Assembly (NCBI GenBank): GCA_948099385.1
Contig: CANUEZ040000140.1
Location: forward strand, 3,162,001-3,226,000
Length of the DNA stretch: 64,000 nt
Direction of reading: 5' to 3'
DNA from: Fasciola hepatica
Taxonomy: Eukaryota > Platyhelminthes > Trematoda > Plagiorchiida > Fasciolidae
Both the position numbers and the translations under genes were made by a program. The notes under the pieces were generated by a model that saw nothing but the letters and a program-made list of their open reading frames with translations, searched no databases and was not told where the DNA came from. Shown piece by piece: positions 45,530 through 56,690 of the stretch; the first letter of the stretch is position 1; the number at the start of each line of letters is the position of its first letter.

Positions 45530-48500
45530 GTAATCATGAAGCTTTATTTTGTATTTTCTCTTGATGTAATGTTTATCCGGCACTTGAAATAGTCGTCTCT
45601 TTTTTAGTCTTTTCCACGGTGCTGCATGGCTAATTCTCTACAGGTGCTTTAAAAATCATACTCCCACGGTCAGCTTATTGTCAATCAGTTTTTTCTTGTA
45701 ACAGTTCCCCAGGTGTTAATTCTTTCACTGTTAGGACGAGGTTTAATATCGAACGTACTCAGTTCTACACCGGGAACTTGCCTATCGAAACTGTGGTTCA
45801 CACGTCAATTATGGATACACATTCAGACAGTGCAGAGAACAATGCAACCTATTTGAGTTTTTTCTCAGATGCACAAAGTCGTTCACGTATCCTAAACACA
45901 AGATGCTGTCACAGCAATGGGTTGGTCTGCCACCAAGCCTTACGATGCTGAGGGAAACAATCAGCTAGGTGTATTAGTTGTCCTATTTAGGCAGCTGCAT
46001 TTCATCCCGAAGTCGTAGCCCGGATAATAACAACAAGTAGGTGGTGGACAAGTGTGTGGCATAGTGCAGTGCATTGGTGCGAATTCTAGGTAGTAGTTAC
46101 CACCAACAGAACGTCAGAGTACTGCACAGTTGTTTTTCCTTGGCCCGTTGGGACTCATCTCTAGTGCACATCCTCTCAGTTACCGTCTCTACAGGACTCG
46201 AAATTCAGCGTGCATGATTGTGATCTCCAAACATTACCAGTATACCATTTTTCAACTGTGAGGGTATACTCCGGCACATTGCCTGGATCAGTAGCACACA
46301 GCATGACATCGCCCGTCCAGAATCAAGGGGAAGGTCAGAGACAACGCGTTGGCGATGCCCAAATCATAATCATACAGTGAGAGATGTTAAGGCTTGCCTT
46401 TCTGACCATCGTTTATAGCAGCTAAGAATAAAAATGTGTAAGTAGACTTTGGTGAGTTGTCAGCTTCTTTCTGTTTGATAAAGTGTGGCTAATTTTGCAA
46501 CAAAAAAATCTCGGAATCATCTTTGTACAAGCAATTTATTTCAAAATGTTGTGTTCGAAGTGCTCATCAGCCGTGTTCCGAAATTAGATATCCGTGCGAT
46601 CTGCTAAAGTGTTATGGATGTTGTAGTGGTTTTCTGGTTGTTGTTTTGTTCTCCTAATACTTGCGTGAAATCAAGCATGGTGCCAACGAAATAATAACAG
46701 TAACAAAACCGAGGAAGTGGTGAGTCTAGCAGGATGAGCAGTTATTAAAATGATGTGGTGTTTGCGTCGACACTGTCTTGCGTGACCGGTTGTAAATGTT
46801 TATTTAACGACTGCACGCGTGTTGCCTCATTTCCAATCGACCGTGCGTTAAGAGAAACACACCTCCTTGCAACGTGGTACCTAAATACTATGTCCTTGTT
46901 AGTGAATCTGGGGGCACCAGTTTTTCTTCTTTTTTTTTACCGAAATCCTCTGAACGTGTTTTTGTGACTATGATGTTTTTTCACATCTTCCAGATCGGAT
47001 CACCTAACAGGTGTGATCTTCTTAAACTCCACCCGAAGAGCCTGCCAGAAATGTGGGACCAAAACACATGGGTCGCAGCGTTCTAGGCTAAAGAGTGATG
47101 TCTACCCGACTGGAAATCTCCCAATAGGAATTAATTTTAGAGACATTGCGCTTCATTTTGCGATTTATCACTCGACATCTAACTTCGTTGCCCCTTGTCC
47201 GGTTGTCTTGATGCATACGGGCAATATTCAGAATACATAAATTCTCAAACGGATATTCTCTGTGTATCTGTTAATCTCATCGGCCAGGTTTCTAATGCAA
47301 ACGGATTCCACGTCGACACCTCAAATAAAGTAGGCTGACAGTGTTCGTTTCCTCTGCCAATTTGAAGAAGTCATATTGTGAGACTAACTAAACCACTATG
47401 ACCTCACTCCTAAGTTGTCCGGCAGACCGTAAACAGTGGCAATTTCGAAATTGCTCTTTGCCAGTTTGCAAATTTCCCGATTTCCATATACTCGCCCATG
47501 CATAATGGAAAACTGATTCTCGCCCACCCACACCATCACCGCTTCAGATTCGGTAATTTGGCTGCCGATCGTGGACGTCGTCTCGTTAGTCAAGGAATGC
47601 TGGGCCTAAATAAATTAGGAAGTGAGTGGAACCTTTTTTTAATGTTTTATCTCGCTTAGTTCCTACCATGTGTTTACTAAACTAACTACAAAGCGACGGA
47701 CTATGGCGGAGAGAACACACAAAGGACTGCTACCTGAGTGTAAGATTGGGAACTGTTATGATTTCATCCTGCAATAACCACTTTATTCACCATTGGAGAA
47801 TCTTGGAATCACCCTGTGTATAACCGTTTCACCTGAATAGTGTGGTCAGTCAGCTAAATCTGATTCAGATACGATCGATCTGGGCATCCAACTCGCAGCA
47901 CCGGCGGTAGGCCACTATCACTTTTCCAATTGTCAGGTCTTAGGCAGGAATTTCGAACCCCATTTATGCCCGAACGATCACCGCTGCTCTGTTGGAACAG
48001 TTCAAATGGTTTTCCGCCGCCCCAAGTCCGATAATGCAATGTGATCACGAGTATATCTTCTCCACTACGCATTCATAAATACCGTTCCGCCGTTCTGGTC
48101 CTCATTGATTCGCGCTTTATCTCAGTGCCTTAGTATGTTTGATTGAGCAGGTGGGCCTTCAACCACAAAAATGCCATGTACTGTTGAGGAGGACCGACTG
48201 TTGTATCGCTGAACTGCAAACTATCTGGATTCTAGTGACAACCATCCTTCGTATCATCACAGCTGACCTTCAGTGAGACCTGTTGAAGTTTTGAGTTAGT
48301 GATGAGAACTATTCACCACAACTGGGTGCCCAGCAGTAGAGATCCGTGCTCTGGTACCAGACCCTTTCAGTCTCATTCAGTTCATTTTGTGTGAGCTAAA
48401 ACCCCCACATTTCCCATGAGATCCTAGTCATTGATGTTGGTGTTCAGATAGCAAACATTTCGTCATCAGTCGATGTGACATCATAGATATGTACTGATTG

Positions 48501-49105
48501 GAGCTTACGAAAACCATCAACTTGGGCTACTAACATCCCCGAAACATTGAGAAACCCTCTAATTCCATGTCTGCTCTCAGCAATATATCTGGCCCGTATG
48601 AAAAGATTTCATAACTCATTTGGAGTGTACAAACTTGAGACGCCAACAGGGGACTGGAACATTTTTTATGATTCTCAGCTATCGGTTGTTTAACGTCTTG
48701 TGTTTGTCTGTGTGCTGACCGAAATACGTGTTGGTTTTAAAACTCACCTATTTTTGTACCGATTATACTTTCAATCACTTCATTCCTCCCACCTTGGTTT
48801 GCACAGAGCACCATCACCATCATCCGAGACGAATCCGTACGTGTTCTGCACTAAGTTATTCTATACACCTTCCATCCCCTTATTTTCCAAAACAACTACA
48901 TTAATTAATAATTTGTTACCAATCATCAAGTTGTCATCCCAGATTCGCAGCATCCATCATGCTTTCCACTGTTAGACTTACGTCATTTGATTTGCACGCA
49001 GCTTTTTCTTTATTTATTTGATTTTATTTATTTATACCCGTAACACGTGAACCATCCCTGCTGCCGGGCCAACAGCCTCTATTCTATTTATCCCAATCCA
49101 AATAG
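45530..49105. other. Intronic DNA with a missing AVL9 exon
   Basis: The spare two bases at 45529 and the one-base requirement at 49106 demand at least one exon here. The best candidate starts at 46994 after TTTTTTCACATCTTCCAG. A minus-strand open stretch with an acceptor-like start (47607-47396) is noted but unassigned. Confidence 0.4.
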
Positions 49106-49275
49106 GTGATATCAATGCTAATTGGCGTTCGACAGTAGCCTCGAATGCAGCCGCTGGTGGTAGCGTCATCTCGAAATTCTCGGACGCCTTCCGATCGTTT
49201 CTGGGCAGCACTGGCAGTGGTGTTGGAGGAGGTGCTGGTGGTGGAAGCACAACAAGCTCTCACGAGGCGAGTTGA
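49106..49275 (+). CDS. AVL9: AVL9 homologue, last coding exon
   Basis: The acceptor AATAG at 49101-49105 (or CAACAG at 49075, same phase) opens the frame GDINANWRSTVASNAAAGGS, VISKFSDAFRSFLG, then a Gly/Ser-rich end STTSSHEAS and TGA at 49273-49275. This matches the C-terminus of animal AVL9, which has a small-residue, amphipathic stretch ending in SWLSTF and a short Ser/Thr tail. The exon needs one base from its 5' neighbour. An AATAAA at 50132 could serve as polyadenylation signal but is about 860 bases away and unproven. Confidence 0.72.
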
Positions 49276-50539
49276 CAGGTTCACGTCGACCTGTGTATCG
49301 CACGATTCCTATTCTACCCGAACATCTGGTATTCCTACTTCATATCTGGTCTCTGTCTACAACACTGTGATATAGTTAAGGATCTTTTGTTCGGTCATTG
49401 TCTGTGATCGTCCCGTGCGGTGTACCGCTGTCACTGGTCCCCCTTCCCCTCTCTCCGTCGTTCATCGAGACTCGCACATGCGTAGAAATTTCATCATGGA
49501 ACTCTCAAAATCGCATTCCCTTTGGTGCATTTGAAACCGTGTGAATTTACTTCCAATTCATTCTTATCAGCGAAACACATGCGGCACAGATCCGTCCGCA
49601 ATTCTTATAGTCCATGATTTTATGTTGACTGTTTTTGTCTCCGTAATCAGAGTTTACATCCTCCTCTTCGTCCGTTTAACAATCCAATTTGTGTTTCTCT
49701 GCACACTGATATAACTAAACTCCGTCATGTTCACGGGATCTTCACTGCAAATCGCGTTTTTTCACACTAGAGATTGAACATCGGAGTTTCCAAAACATTT
49801 TTTATACATTTGTATCTTCGAAGTACGCATGCAAACAAGTGTTTGTTTGTGGACGTTGCAAACAACCTCCAGTGGTTGCTGTCCAAAGTCATTTGGTGTC
49901 TCTGTCTTAATCAACCAAGGGCTTGATTACTTTTTGTTTCGTGTATGCACAGTACAACTGAGCAGAATGTTCTGCTTTTCGTCAAACCATATTCCCAGCC
50001 TCCCCCCGTTCGTCAGCTGTACTGTCGGATGGTTTCTGGGTGCCCAAAGTTACAGTATTGTGTGTCAACTCCAAATCTCATGGTTAAGTAACCCGGATTG
50101 CGGTTGCTTTCTCGTAATATCTCAGTCAGGAAATAAAACCAATTTAGTGAACAAAGTACAGGTGGAGAATCACAGAGAGGATTTGAGAATATGAATATAA
50201 GTATATCACTAATCATGACTTATGCTCGTGTCATCTAATGTCTACGTTCCTCATGTGGGTAAATCTCTTGGGATCCAGCCTGGAAGCCTGACATGCAATA
50301 CACGGTCAAGAATAGTTCCGTTCATTCAACCGTTTACCTCGAACGTCTGTGCTCTGGTTTTGGTTGCCACCCCTCAGCATCGTCCAGTTGAAGGAAGAGT
50401 GAATCGAAGTACAAAGTGAAAAAGAGCCGAAAACAAGTAATAAACGAAAATTATGAAGAAGAAGAAGGAAGAGACCGAATGCAACTACGTCACTGACGGT
50501 GACACCTGGCCACGTCATTTAGTGTTTCAAACCATCAGG
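49276..50539. other. AVL9 3' untranslated region and intergenic DNA
   Basis: No second gene was recognised. The open frame at 49829-50194 has no known domain. Confidence 0.35.
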
Positions 50540-50640
50540 TAGGTGAGTCTCGTGGATCCCACTCTGGAAGTCTAACAGAAGCTATATGGCCAAGTTTACC
50601 GGTCAGATACACTGATTAGGATTTCTGTATCTTTTTGCGT
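50540..50640. repeat. Dispersed repeat shared with 57165-57245
   Basis: GTGAGTCTCGTGGATCCCA here matches GTGAGTCTCGTGGACCCCA at 57174. TATGGCCAAGTTTACC against AATGGCCAATTG and CACTGATTAGGATT against CACTGATTCGGCTT follow in the same order. A third, weaker copy is at 50258-50310. Class unknown. Confidence 0.5.
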
Positions 50641-51049
50641 ATTGTGTACTGGTTGCTTCAGTCACTACGGTGCACATAATTGCTAACCATCGTTCCCGTC
50701 CAGATAGTGTAATCAGTTCGGAGATTGACTGCTGGCTCGTGGTTCCTTATCTCTGAGGTGGTCATTGTGGATTCGTTATCGCGATCACGTCCGCTTGCGT
50801 TTCCTACGCGTAGACACGAATTTCCGTAACCTTTCTCTACAACAGTCTCAAAATAAGTTCGATCCTTGACACACGAACGCGTCACGTGGTTGTCAGAGGT
50901 ACTGACTTTGGTAAAAAATCAAGTGCTCTTTTAGCATGCGCACCCACACCTCATCCTATGTCCAGCCACCAAGTACCAAAACTTATCTACTTGGGCCAAT
51001 GCTTACCCTCAGAATAGTTCCGAAATTTACAGTTTGGCAGTTGAAGATT

Positions 51050-51248
51050 GGACTTTTCATAATAAGATTCATCATACACTATCGACGCTGTTATCTCAAT
51101 GAACTTGGTAAGCAAACTCTGCAAGCTGTTTATAGCGGAATGCCTTTGTTGTAATAAGGTCTCTGCAGAGAAATAATCCATCACTTGAGTCGACCCGTGT
51201 GCGGACAACGGGATGTTACCGTTCAGAATCAGTGACGGAAGGGTACTA
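51050..51248 (+). repeat. S1 SINE, 5' half, interrupted by pogo element
   Basis: It starts at the palindrome-like motif AGATTCATCATAC and follows the S1 body through 'GAGAAATAATCCATCA' to CAGTGACGGAAGGGTAC, then the target TA at 51247-51248. The SINE continues at 53298. Confidence 0.7.
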
Positions 51249-53297
51249 CCGTGTTTCCCCGAAAATAGGATCCGTCCTTGTATTGTATTTTTGCTTCAAA
51301 AATTGCACTCGGGCTTGTTTTTTATGTATAAAAGTAAAATGCAGTCATGTCGTATTCTTCTGGGATATCGTCATCAATTTCCGAATCCGGAAATTCTTGA
51401 CGCAATGTCCTATAGAACTACTGATCCCAGTGTCCAGCGAAAATGGGCATTCGCTGTTCACCTAGTCTACTCGTAGTGCATTGGTAACACAACCGTCAGT
51501 GATTTTATCCCATGAATTCCTCGACCAGTTCACGATATCCGTTGAACTAGGCTTCACAAAGTTTACACGCCGATTTCTCTCCATTCTACATTTGATGTAA
51601 TCGTTGATTTCAATGCGCAACTGGTTCTTAGGAGTCTAAATATGAAGTCATTCCTGTAGGAATCATTAGTTAATCCATTCTTCATAGAAAAAGGCACGAT
51701 AGCGAACAAGCTCGTTTTCGTTAACTTCATGCTCTGGCAAATACAGTTACATATATATACGATAGGAATGCATATTTTCGGAACAAAATACAGGGTATTT
51801 ACAGTATCAAATTAAGACTGGATTCTCCCTGAAAACCTTCATGTATTCAGCGCAGTGGGTGCTGGCGAATTCCCAGACTATCAAACCTCGGCAGCAATAG
51901 GTCGATCCACTTTCTTATAACTGCTTGTGTGCACCGGGCTTTTCGACTGCATGAGCATAAATGCCTGAAACACGTTCAGTCTTACATTTCTTGCCTTTGG
52001 TGATGATTAGGGGCGGGGCTTTCCTTCTGTTTGATTAAACTGTCAACATACAGGTAACGCGTACTTTCGTAACCAGTGGACGAAATGTAATTTCACGGGG
52101 CATCCGTCGGATCATTTTTCGTTTGAGATCCCAGGCCTATAAATACTGCACTTTCATCCATCTGAATCATGTTGGGGAGTTGATATTTGTTAAAGTCTAT
52201 TCCATAAACAAAGCACTTGAATGCAAGCATAAGTTTAAATAACTCCAGTGTTTTTCGGCTTGAACAGTTTTGTCGACCATCTTAGAGACCGTTTATATCG
52301 CAGAAGAAAGCCACCCAGCCAGTGTTGTGATGCTTTGAATTCTCCTGGGGTTGTTTCAAAATGTGCTGCCATTGTATGAGCAAATGTTTCAATATGAGCC
52401 ATGCGCACAACCAAAGTTTTCGCTCTCTTGTCAGCAATTCGTTCCAAATGATATCTTCCAGTTCAGAAAATATCGATTGCCGGTCTGATCCACACTTGTA
52501 CTTCGTAGCGTTTCCTTCTTCCACCTGTTATCGGTTATCGTGCTGTGCTGTCCATTTCCGGACCATTCGAATATCAAACTTCTCTTTTCAGAAGGTCGTA
52601 AGATTCTTGCCCCGGGAGTCTTCAACAATTCCTTTCTTGTCATTGACGGAATAGCTGTTTCCCTTGCATTGATCTTGACTTGGTGGCGAACGAATGCGAA
52701 GAAAATCTGCCGGGACTAGCATTGCGCTTCTTCATTTCTGTCTACAGTGCTTCGTTGAATTATGATCCACATCCGCTCACCATCGAGTGCGCACTAGTGG
52801 CTTCTGTGCTTCGACTGGCCAGTGGACAACCAAGCACGCCGGGCCTGAATGTTCCCTCGACGTAAACAGTTTACATGTCTCAGTTGTTGCAAGCTGGATC
52901 TAACAAACGGTGACAAAACGCATTTAATCTGATTGGACGCTTCAGATCACTCGGTTGGTTCCTCTTGTAATAAATGAGACCCGTAAGTTGTTTACGCCAA
53001 ACGAACATTCAGGTCTGGTGTAAGTGATCAACAAAATAAATCAGTTGATGCACGGTCGGATAGATGAGCAAAAGGCTTGCTCTTTGCTGTTATGCCTTGG
53101 CGTTTGACCAGGTTTCAAAGACTCAAAATTCAAATGCCCCACAAATTAATTCTTTGATCACTGCGACCCCACAACACTCTTCAGCGTTCGAATCGCTCGA
53201 TAACTGACAGTTTCACTCAGGGCCCGTTTTCGGGGTAGGACTTACATAATAAGAATCCTGAAAAATCTACCCAGGGCTTACTGTCGGGGGAACACGG
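51249..53297 (-). mobile_element. Pogo/Tigger-type DNA transposon with TA target duplication
   Basis: The left end is TA-CCGTGTTTCCCCGAAAATA and the right end is GTCGGGGGAACACGG-TA, so terminal inverted repeats of about 15 bases lie between TA dinucleotides, as in pogo/Tc1-mariner elements. The length is 2049 bases. It carries a decayed transposase on the minus strand (51290-52643). The flanks on both sides belong to one S1 SINE, which fixes the boundaries independently. Confidence 0.82.
51290..52643 (-). pseudogene. Pogo/jerky-family transposase, decayed
   Basis: From the start near 52643 it shows an N-terminal region (LLKTPGARILRPSEKRSLIF and onward), then 'GSDRQSIFSELEDIIWNELL' and, after a frameshift, 'EFKASQHWLGGFLLRYKRSL', the CENP-B type HTH signature (EFKAS..W...F..R..LS.R). 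The DDE region follows: 'NMIQMDESAVFIGLGSQT' (the NMDETPV-type first Asp), 'STGYESTRYL', 'KWIDLLLPRF'. Near the C-terminus is a 'INDYIKCRMERNRRVNFV' segment and 'NSWDKITDGCVTNAL', matching the ..AW..IS...I..SF..CGI.NAL.. end of this family. Stops and frameshifts are many, and the second and third catalytic Asp are not convincingly present. Confidence 0.78.
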
Positions 53298-53545
53298 TAT
53301 ATCATATTAGTATGTGATAAGCAAAACCATTGAGGGTCAGTCTGGATACCCTGGTGATTCAGTTTTCTAATCACAATCGTTCACCCCGGGTTAGATTCCC
53401 ATTGGGGGGTTGGCGGATGTGCACTGATGATGATTCCCATCAAGAATACAACACTTGTGTAGTGTGTTCACTGGCAGTGGACCCACCCTCGGGAGGGTCG
53501 GATTTCTGTGTTGCTGAAAATGATAGCAGTGGTTAGATTTTGACA
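53298..53545 (+). repeat. S1 SINE, 3' half, after the pogo insertion
   Basis: It resumes with TATATCATATTAG, then 'CATTGAGGGTCAGTCTGG', the tRNA-like segment with CCCGGGTTAGATTCCC as B box, and the distal body GATGTGCACTGATGATGATT. This is in register with the 5' half at 51050. Confidence 0.72.
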
Positions 53546-54063
53546 TCCCGCAAAAAACGCGTTGGATTGTCCGCTTGAATTGATGATAGCTGATACCTAG
53601 ACTTGCTAATTAAGCTTCAAATGGTTCGTTTTACTGCGGAGTGATCGCATAGAGCTACCTTCGGCACTGTTAGTGATATACCAACCAATGTGAACACGTT
53701 CTGTTAATAAATCGGGCATGTTGATTAGTTTTAAAGCGCCTTGCATGGAAAACCTGAGTAAAATCACAACTTAAGTGGAGTTCGCTCGGCAGTATGTCAC
53801 CGATTGGCGCGGTTCAGTCTTGTACGCATACATTAGTCTCCTGAATTGGCGAGAACTTAGCGGATCTTATTCCATCGTAAAAACCATAAACAGTTCATTA
53901 ATTGCAGTGGTTCACTGATTCCTGCTTCTGAGAAGCCACCTAACTCAAATATAAAAGCCATCATCGAGGTTGGAAAGTAGGGAGAAGATCATAAATAACA
54001 GTTACATTTTGACTGTCAAGTGGTGCAAATATAGGTGTCATTTTTCAAGTCACATGGTCCTAT
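53546..54063. other. Intergenic DNA, nothing recognised
   Basis: It may include an LTR of the following gypsy element, but no matching LTR pair could be found by eye. Confidence 0.3.
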
Positions 54064-56690
54064 TGTAGCGGGGAGTGCTGGGGCAAGAGAGTATCAAGTC
54101 GAACGGACGAACCAACCGAGAGCCACAGCCAAAAGAACAGACAGCGAATATGTCGGAGGTTCCCCGAAGCAGACAAAAGGAGGCATACGGACTAACAGAG
54201 GGGAAGCAGCGGGAACTCGGGCAACCAGCAAGATAGCCCGGGTGAGGGACAGCCGATCAAGCCGTCAACTGGGACAATCAGACCAGCCGAATAAGAATGA
54301 TGCCAAAGAGAAGCAATTTTCCGGTTGGAGCAATCGGAATTGAAGTCTGCGTTGCAGAAGATGATCGAGGAAATCACGCAGTTAAAACGAACTCAGCAAG
54401 CAAATACAACGCAAGAACGAAGTATTGGTGCATGGGGCACCGAGGAGGTGTTTTGTATGTGGCCACGTAGGGCATTTTGGTGGTGTAAAAACTTCGTCCG
54501 TCCCAAACTGTCCGATCCCGTGTGTCAGGCGGTGCGTCGAGAGGTATGCCGAGTTATTTTCGACAACAGATGACGAGTACGGCTTTTGCTACTGGCAAGA
54601 ACATAGGACTAACTTGGTCCAGGGTGCACTGTGCAAACCAGTATACCGGAGGATACCGCAGAAAGTCGTACCGGAAGTAGCGAAGCAAGTTCGAGACATG
54701 CTATCAAGGGGAATAATTCGGGCAAGCACTAGCCCATATTCCTCGCCAGTGTTATTACCGCAAAAACCGGATGGCACGTGTCGATTTTGTGTTGACTTCC
54801 GGGAACTGAACCGTGACACAATTAAGGTCGCGTTACCAATGCCCCTAACCGAAGAGATATTTGAGCAGCTTCATGGCGCGAAGGTGTTGTCGTTGATCAA
54901 CTTGAAGCCGGGGTATTGGCAACTGCCGGTGCGCGCTAGCGATAGAGAGAAAACAGCGTTCTGTGTAAATGGGAAACAGTATGAGTTCTTACGGATTCCT
55001 TTTGGACCGTGTAACGCACCGGCTACTTTCAGACATTTGATGCTGCAGGTTCTGGAAAACCTAGACGGTGTTGTGGTGCATGGGGATGATATTGTGATGC
55101 GTACAAAGGCAATTGACGAGCATGCGTCCAGACTAAGCGCGGTCATGGCGAGAATCAAAACGGTGGGTTTGAAATTGAGTGCAAAGAAGTGCCAGATAGC
55201 GCGTGACAAAATCATATGTTTGGGACATGTTGTTGGAGGTGGTAAACTGCAACCCCTACCCGAGAAGGCGGAGACGATTCGGAATTTCCCCTCGCCAAAA
55301 TCAAAGCGACAACTGAGATCTTTCCTTGGCCTGGTTGGTTATGACACCAAGTTCATGCCAAACGTTTCTCAGAAAGCTGGTGTCCTGTTTCAACTATTGA
55401 GGAAGAATAAAAAGTTCGAGTGGACGTCAGATACGGAGGCGACGTTCAAGGAACTCAAGGAAAGTGCAACAAACCCTCGAAGCTGTTTGACAATACCAAA
55501 ACTGCATGAGAAATTCACCGTAGCTGTGGAAGCCAGTGACGTCGGAATTGGCACATTATTTTCACAGCCGTCCGGGTTGAGCGAGTACGCCAGCCGGTTG
55601 CTCACAAGTGCCGAAAGGAAATACTTCAGCACGGAAAAGGAATGTTTGGCAATCGTGTGGGCACTGAAAAAGTGGAGAGCATATCTAAGTGCTACTAACT
55701 TGTGCATCAAAACGGATCACAAGCCATTGACGTGGTTAGTGACAGCACGAGATCCAAGAAAGAGGTTGGCGCGGTGGGCATACCGCCTGCAAGAATTCAC
55801 CTTTACAATCGAGCATGTTAGCGGACGAGAAAACGAAATACCTGACGCATTATCCCGCCCGATCTCAGACGACCAACTGCCAGCTGAAGCGATCCCAGTG
55901 AATCGGCTTATGTCAAGTGATGATGTTTTCAGCCACCAAAGAAATGACAGTCTGTTGCGGACAGTTTGTTCACATCTTCAAGTCAGGACCAGACCAGATG
56001 GGAGTTCATCCGCGCTGCACGACCTACTGAAAATTTGGGAGCGATTGCATGCGGAAGATGGCAAGCTGTTCGTTTACGTTGATGTAGGATAGGGTCTGCG
56101 ACCCAGACGACTGCCCTTTATTCCCGAGGCCGTATATGAGCAGGTAATACAGCTAGCGCACGACGGTGCTCACATGGGACAACAACGAGTGTTCGAATTG
56201 TTGCGGAGCCGAGTCTTCTGGCCCACAATGTGGCACGACGTTGAGGATTACATACGAGCTTGCTCTGATTGTCAGCGCAACCAAGAGCACGTAAAAGCGA
56301 CACCGCCCATGGAGCCCATAGAAGCACAGTGAGTCTTTCAATGTCGAGGCTTGGATGTTTTTGGTGTTTTACCCGCGAGTGCTACCAGAAACCGGTACAT
56401 CATGACAATGTTTTACCATGTGTCGCGCTGGGTGGAAGAAATCCCGATACCGGATGAAACATGCGACACGGTCCCTCGGGTGTTTGTTGGTAATGCGGTG
56501 GCTCGACTTGGTATACCAGAAACGATCATCACTGACCAGGGTCTTTGCTTCGAATCGAAGAAATTTCGAGACATGTTGGAACAGTGGAGAATCCGGCGAA
56601 TACGGACATCGCCTTACTAGCCCCAGGAAAACGTAATGACTGTACGATTAAAGAGTGGTTAAACAACCGCGGATCACTGAGGACATATAC
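54064..56690 (+). pseudogene. Ty3/gypsy retrotransposon, internally deleted and inactivated
   Basis: A leader and possible gag start (ELKSALQKMIEEITQLKRTQ near 54328) is followed at about 54452 by a zinc-knuckle remnant CFVCGHVGHFGGVK, with the last Cys lost. The sequence then goes straight to the spacer before RT (ELFSTTDDEYGF). The gag body and protease are absent. One open frame (54425-56092) carries RT and RNase H. In RT, LINLKPGYWQ has Asn where the first catalytic Asp should be, and the second motif is VHGDD instead of Y-x-DD. RNase H has VEASDVGIG (Glu for Asp), with FSTEKECLAIVW and KTDHKPLTW kept. A TAG at 56090 precedes integrase: the zinc-binding HDGAHMG and CSDCQ, GLDVFG, TDQG, then a stop at 56618 and VMTVRL where the catalytic Glu should be. 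The integrase ends near 56690. Confidence 0.9.

Noticed and set aside
49829..50194. 121-codon frame as a second host gene
   Set aside because: Cys/Ser-rich with no recognisable domain. It probably falls in the AVL9 3' untranslated or intergenic region.
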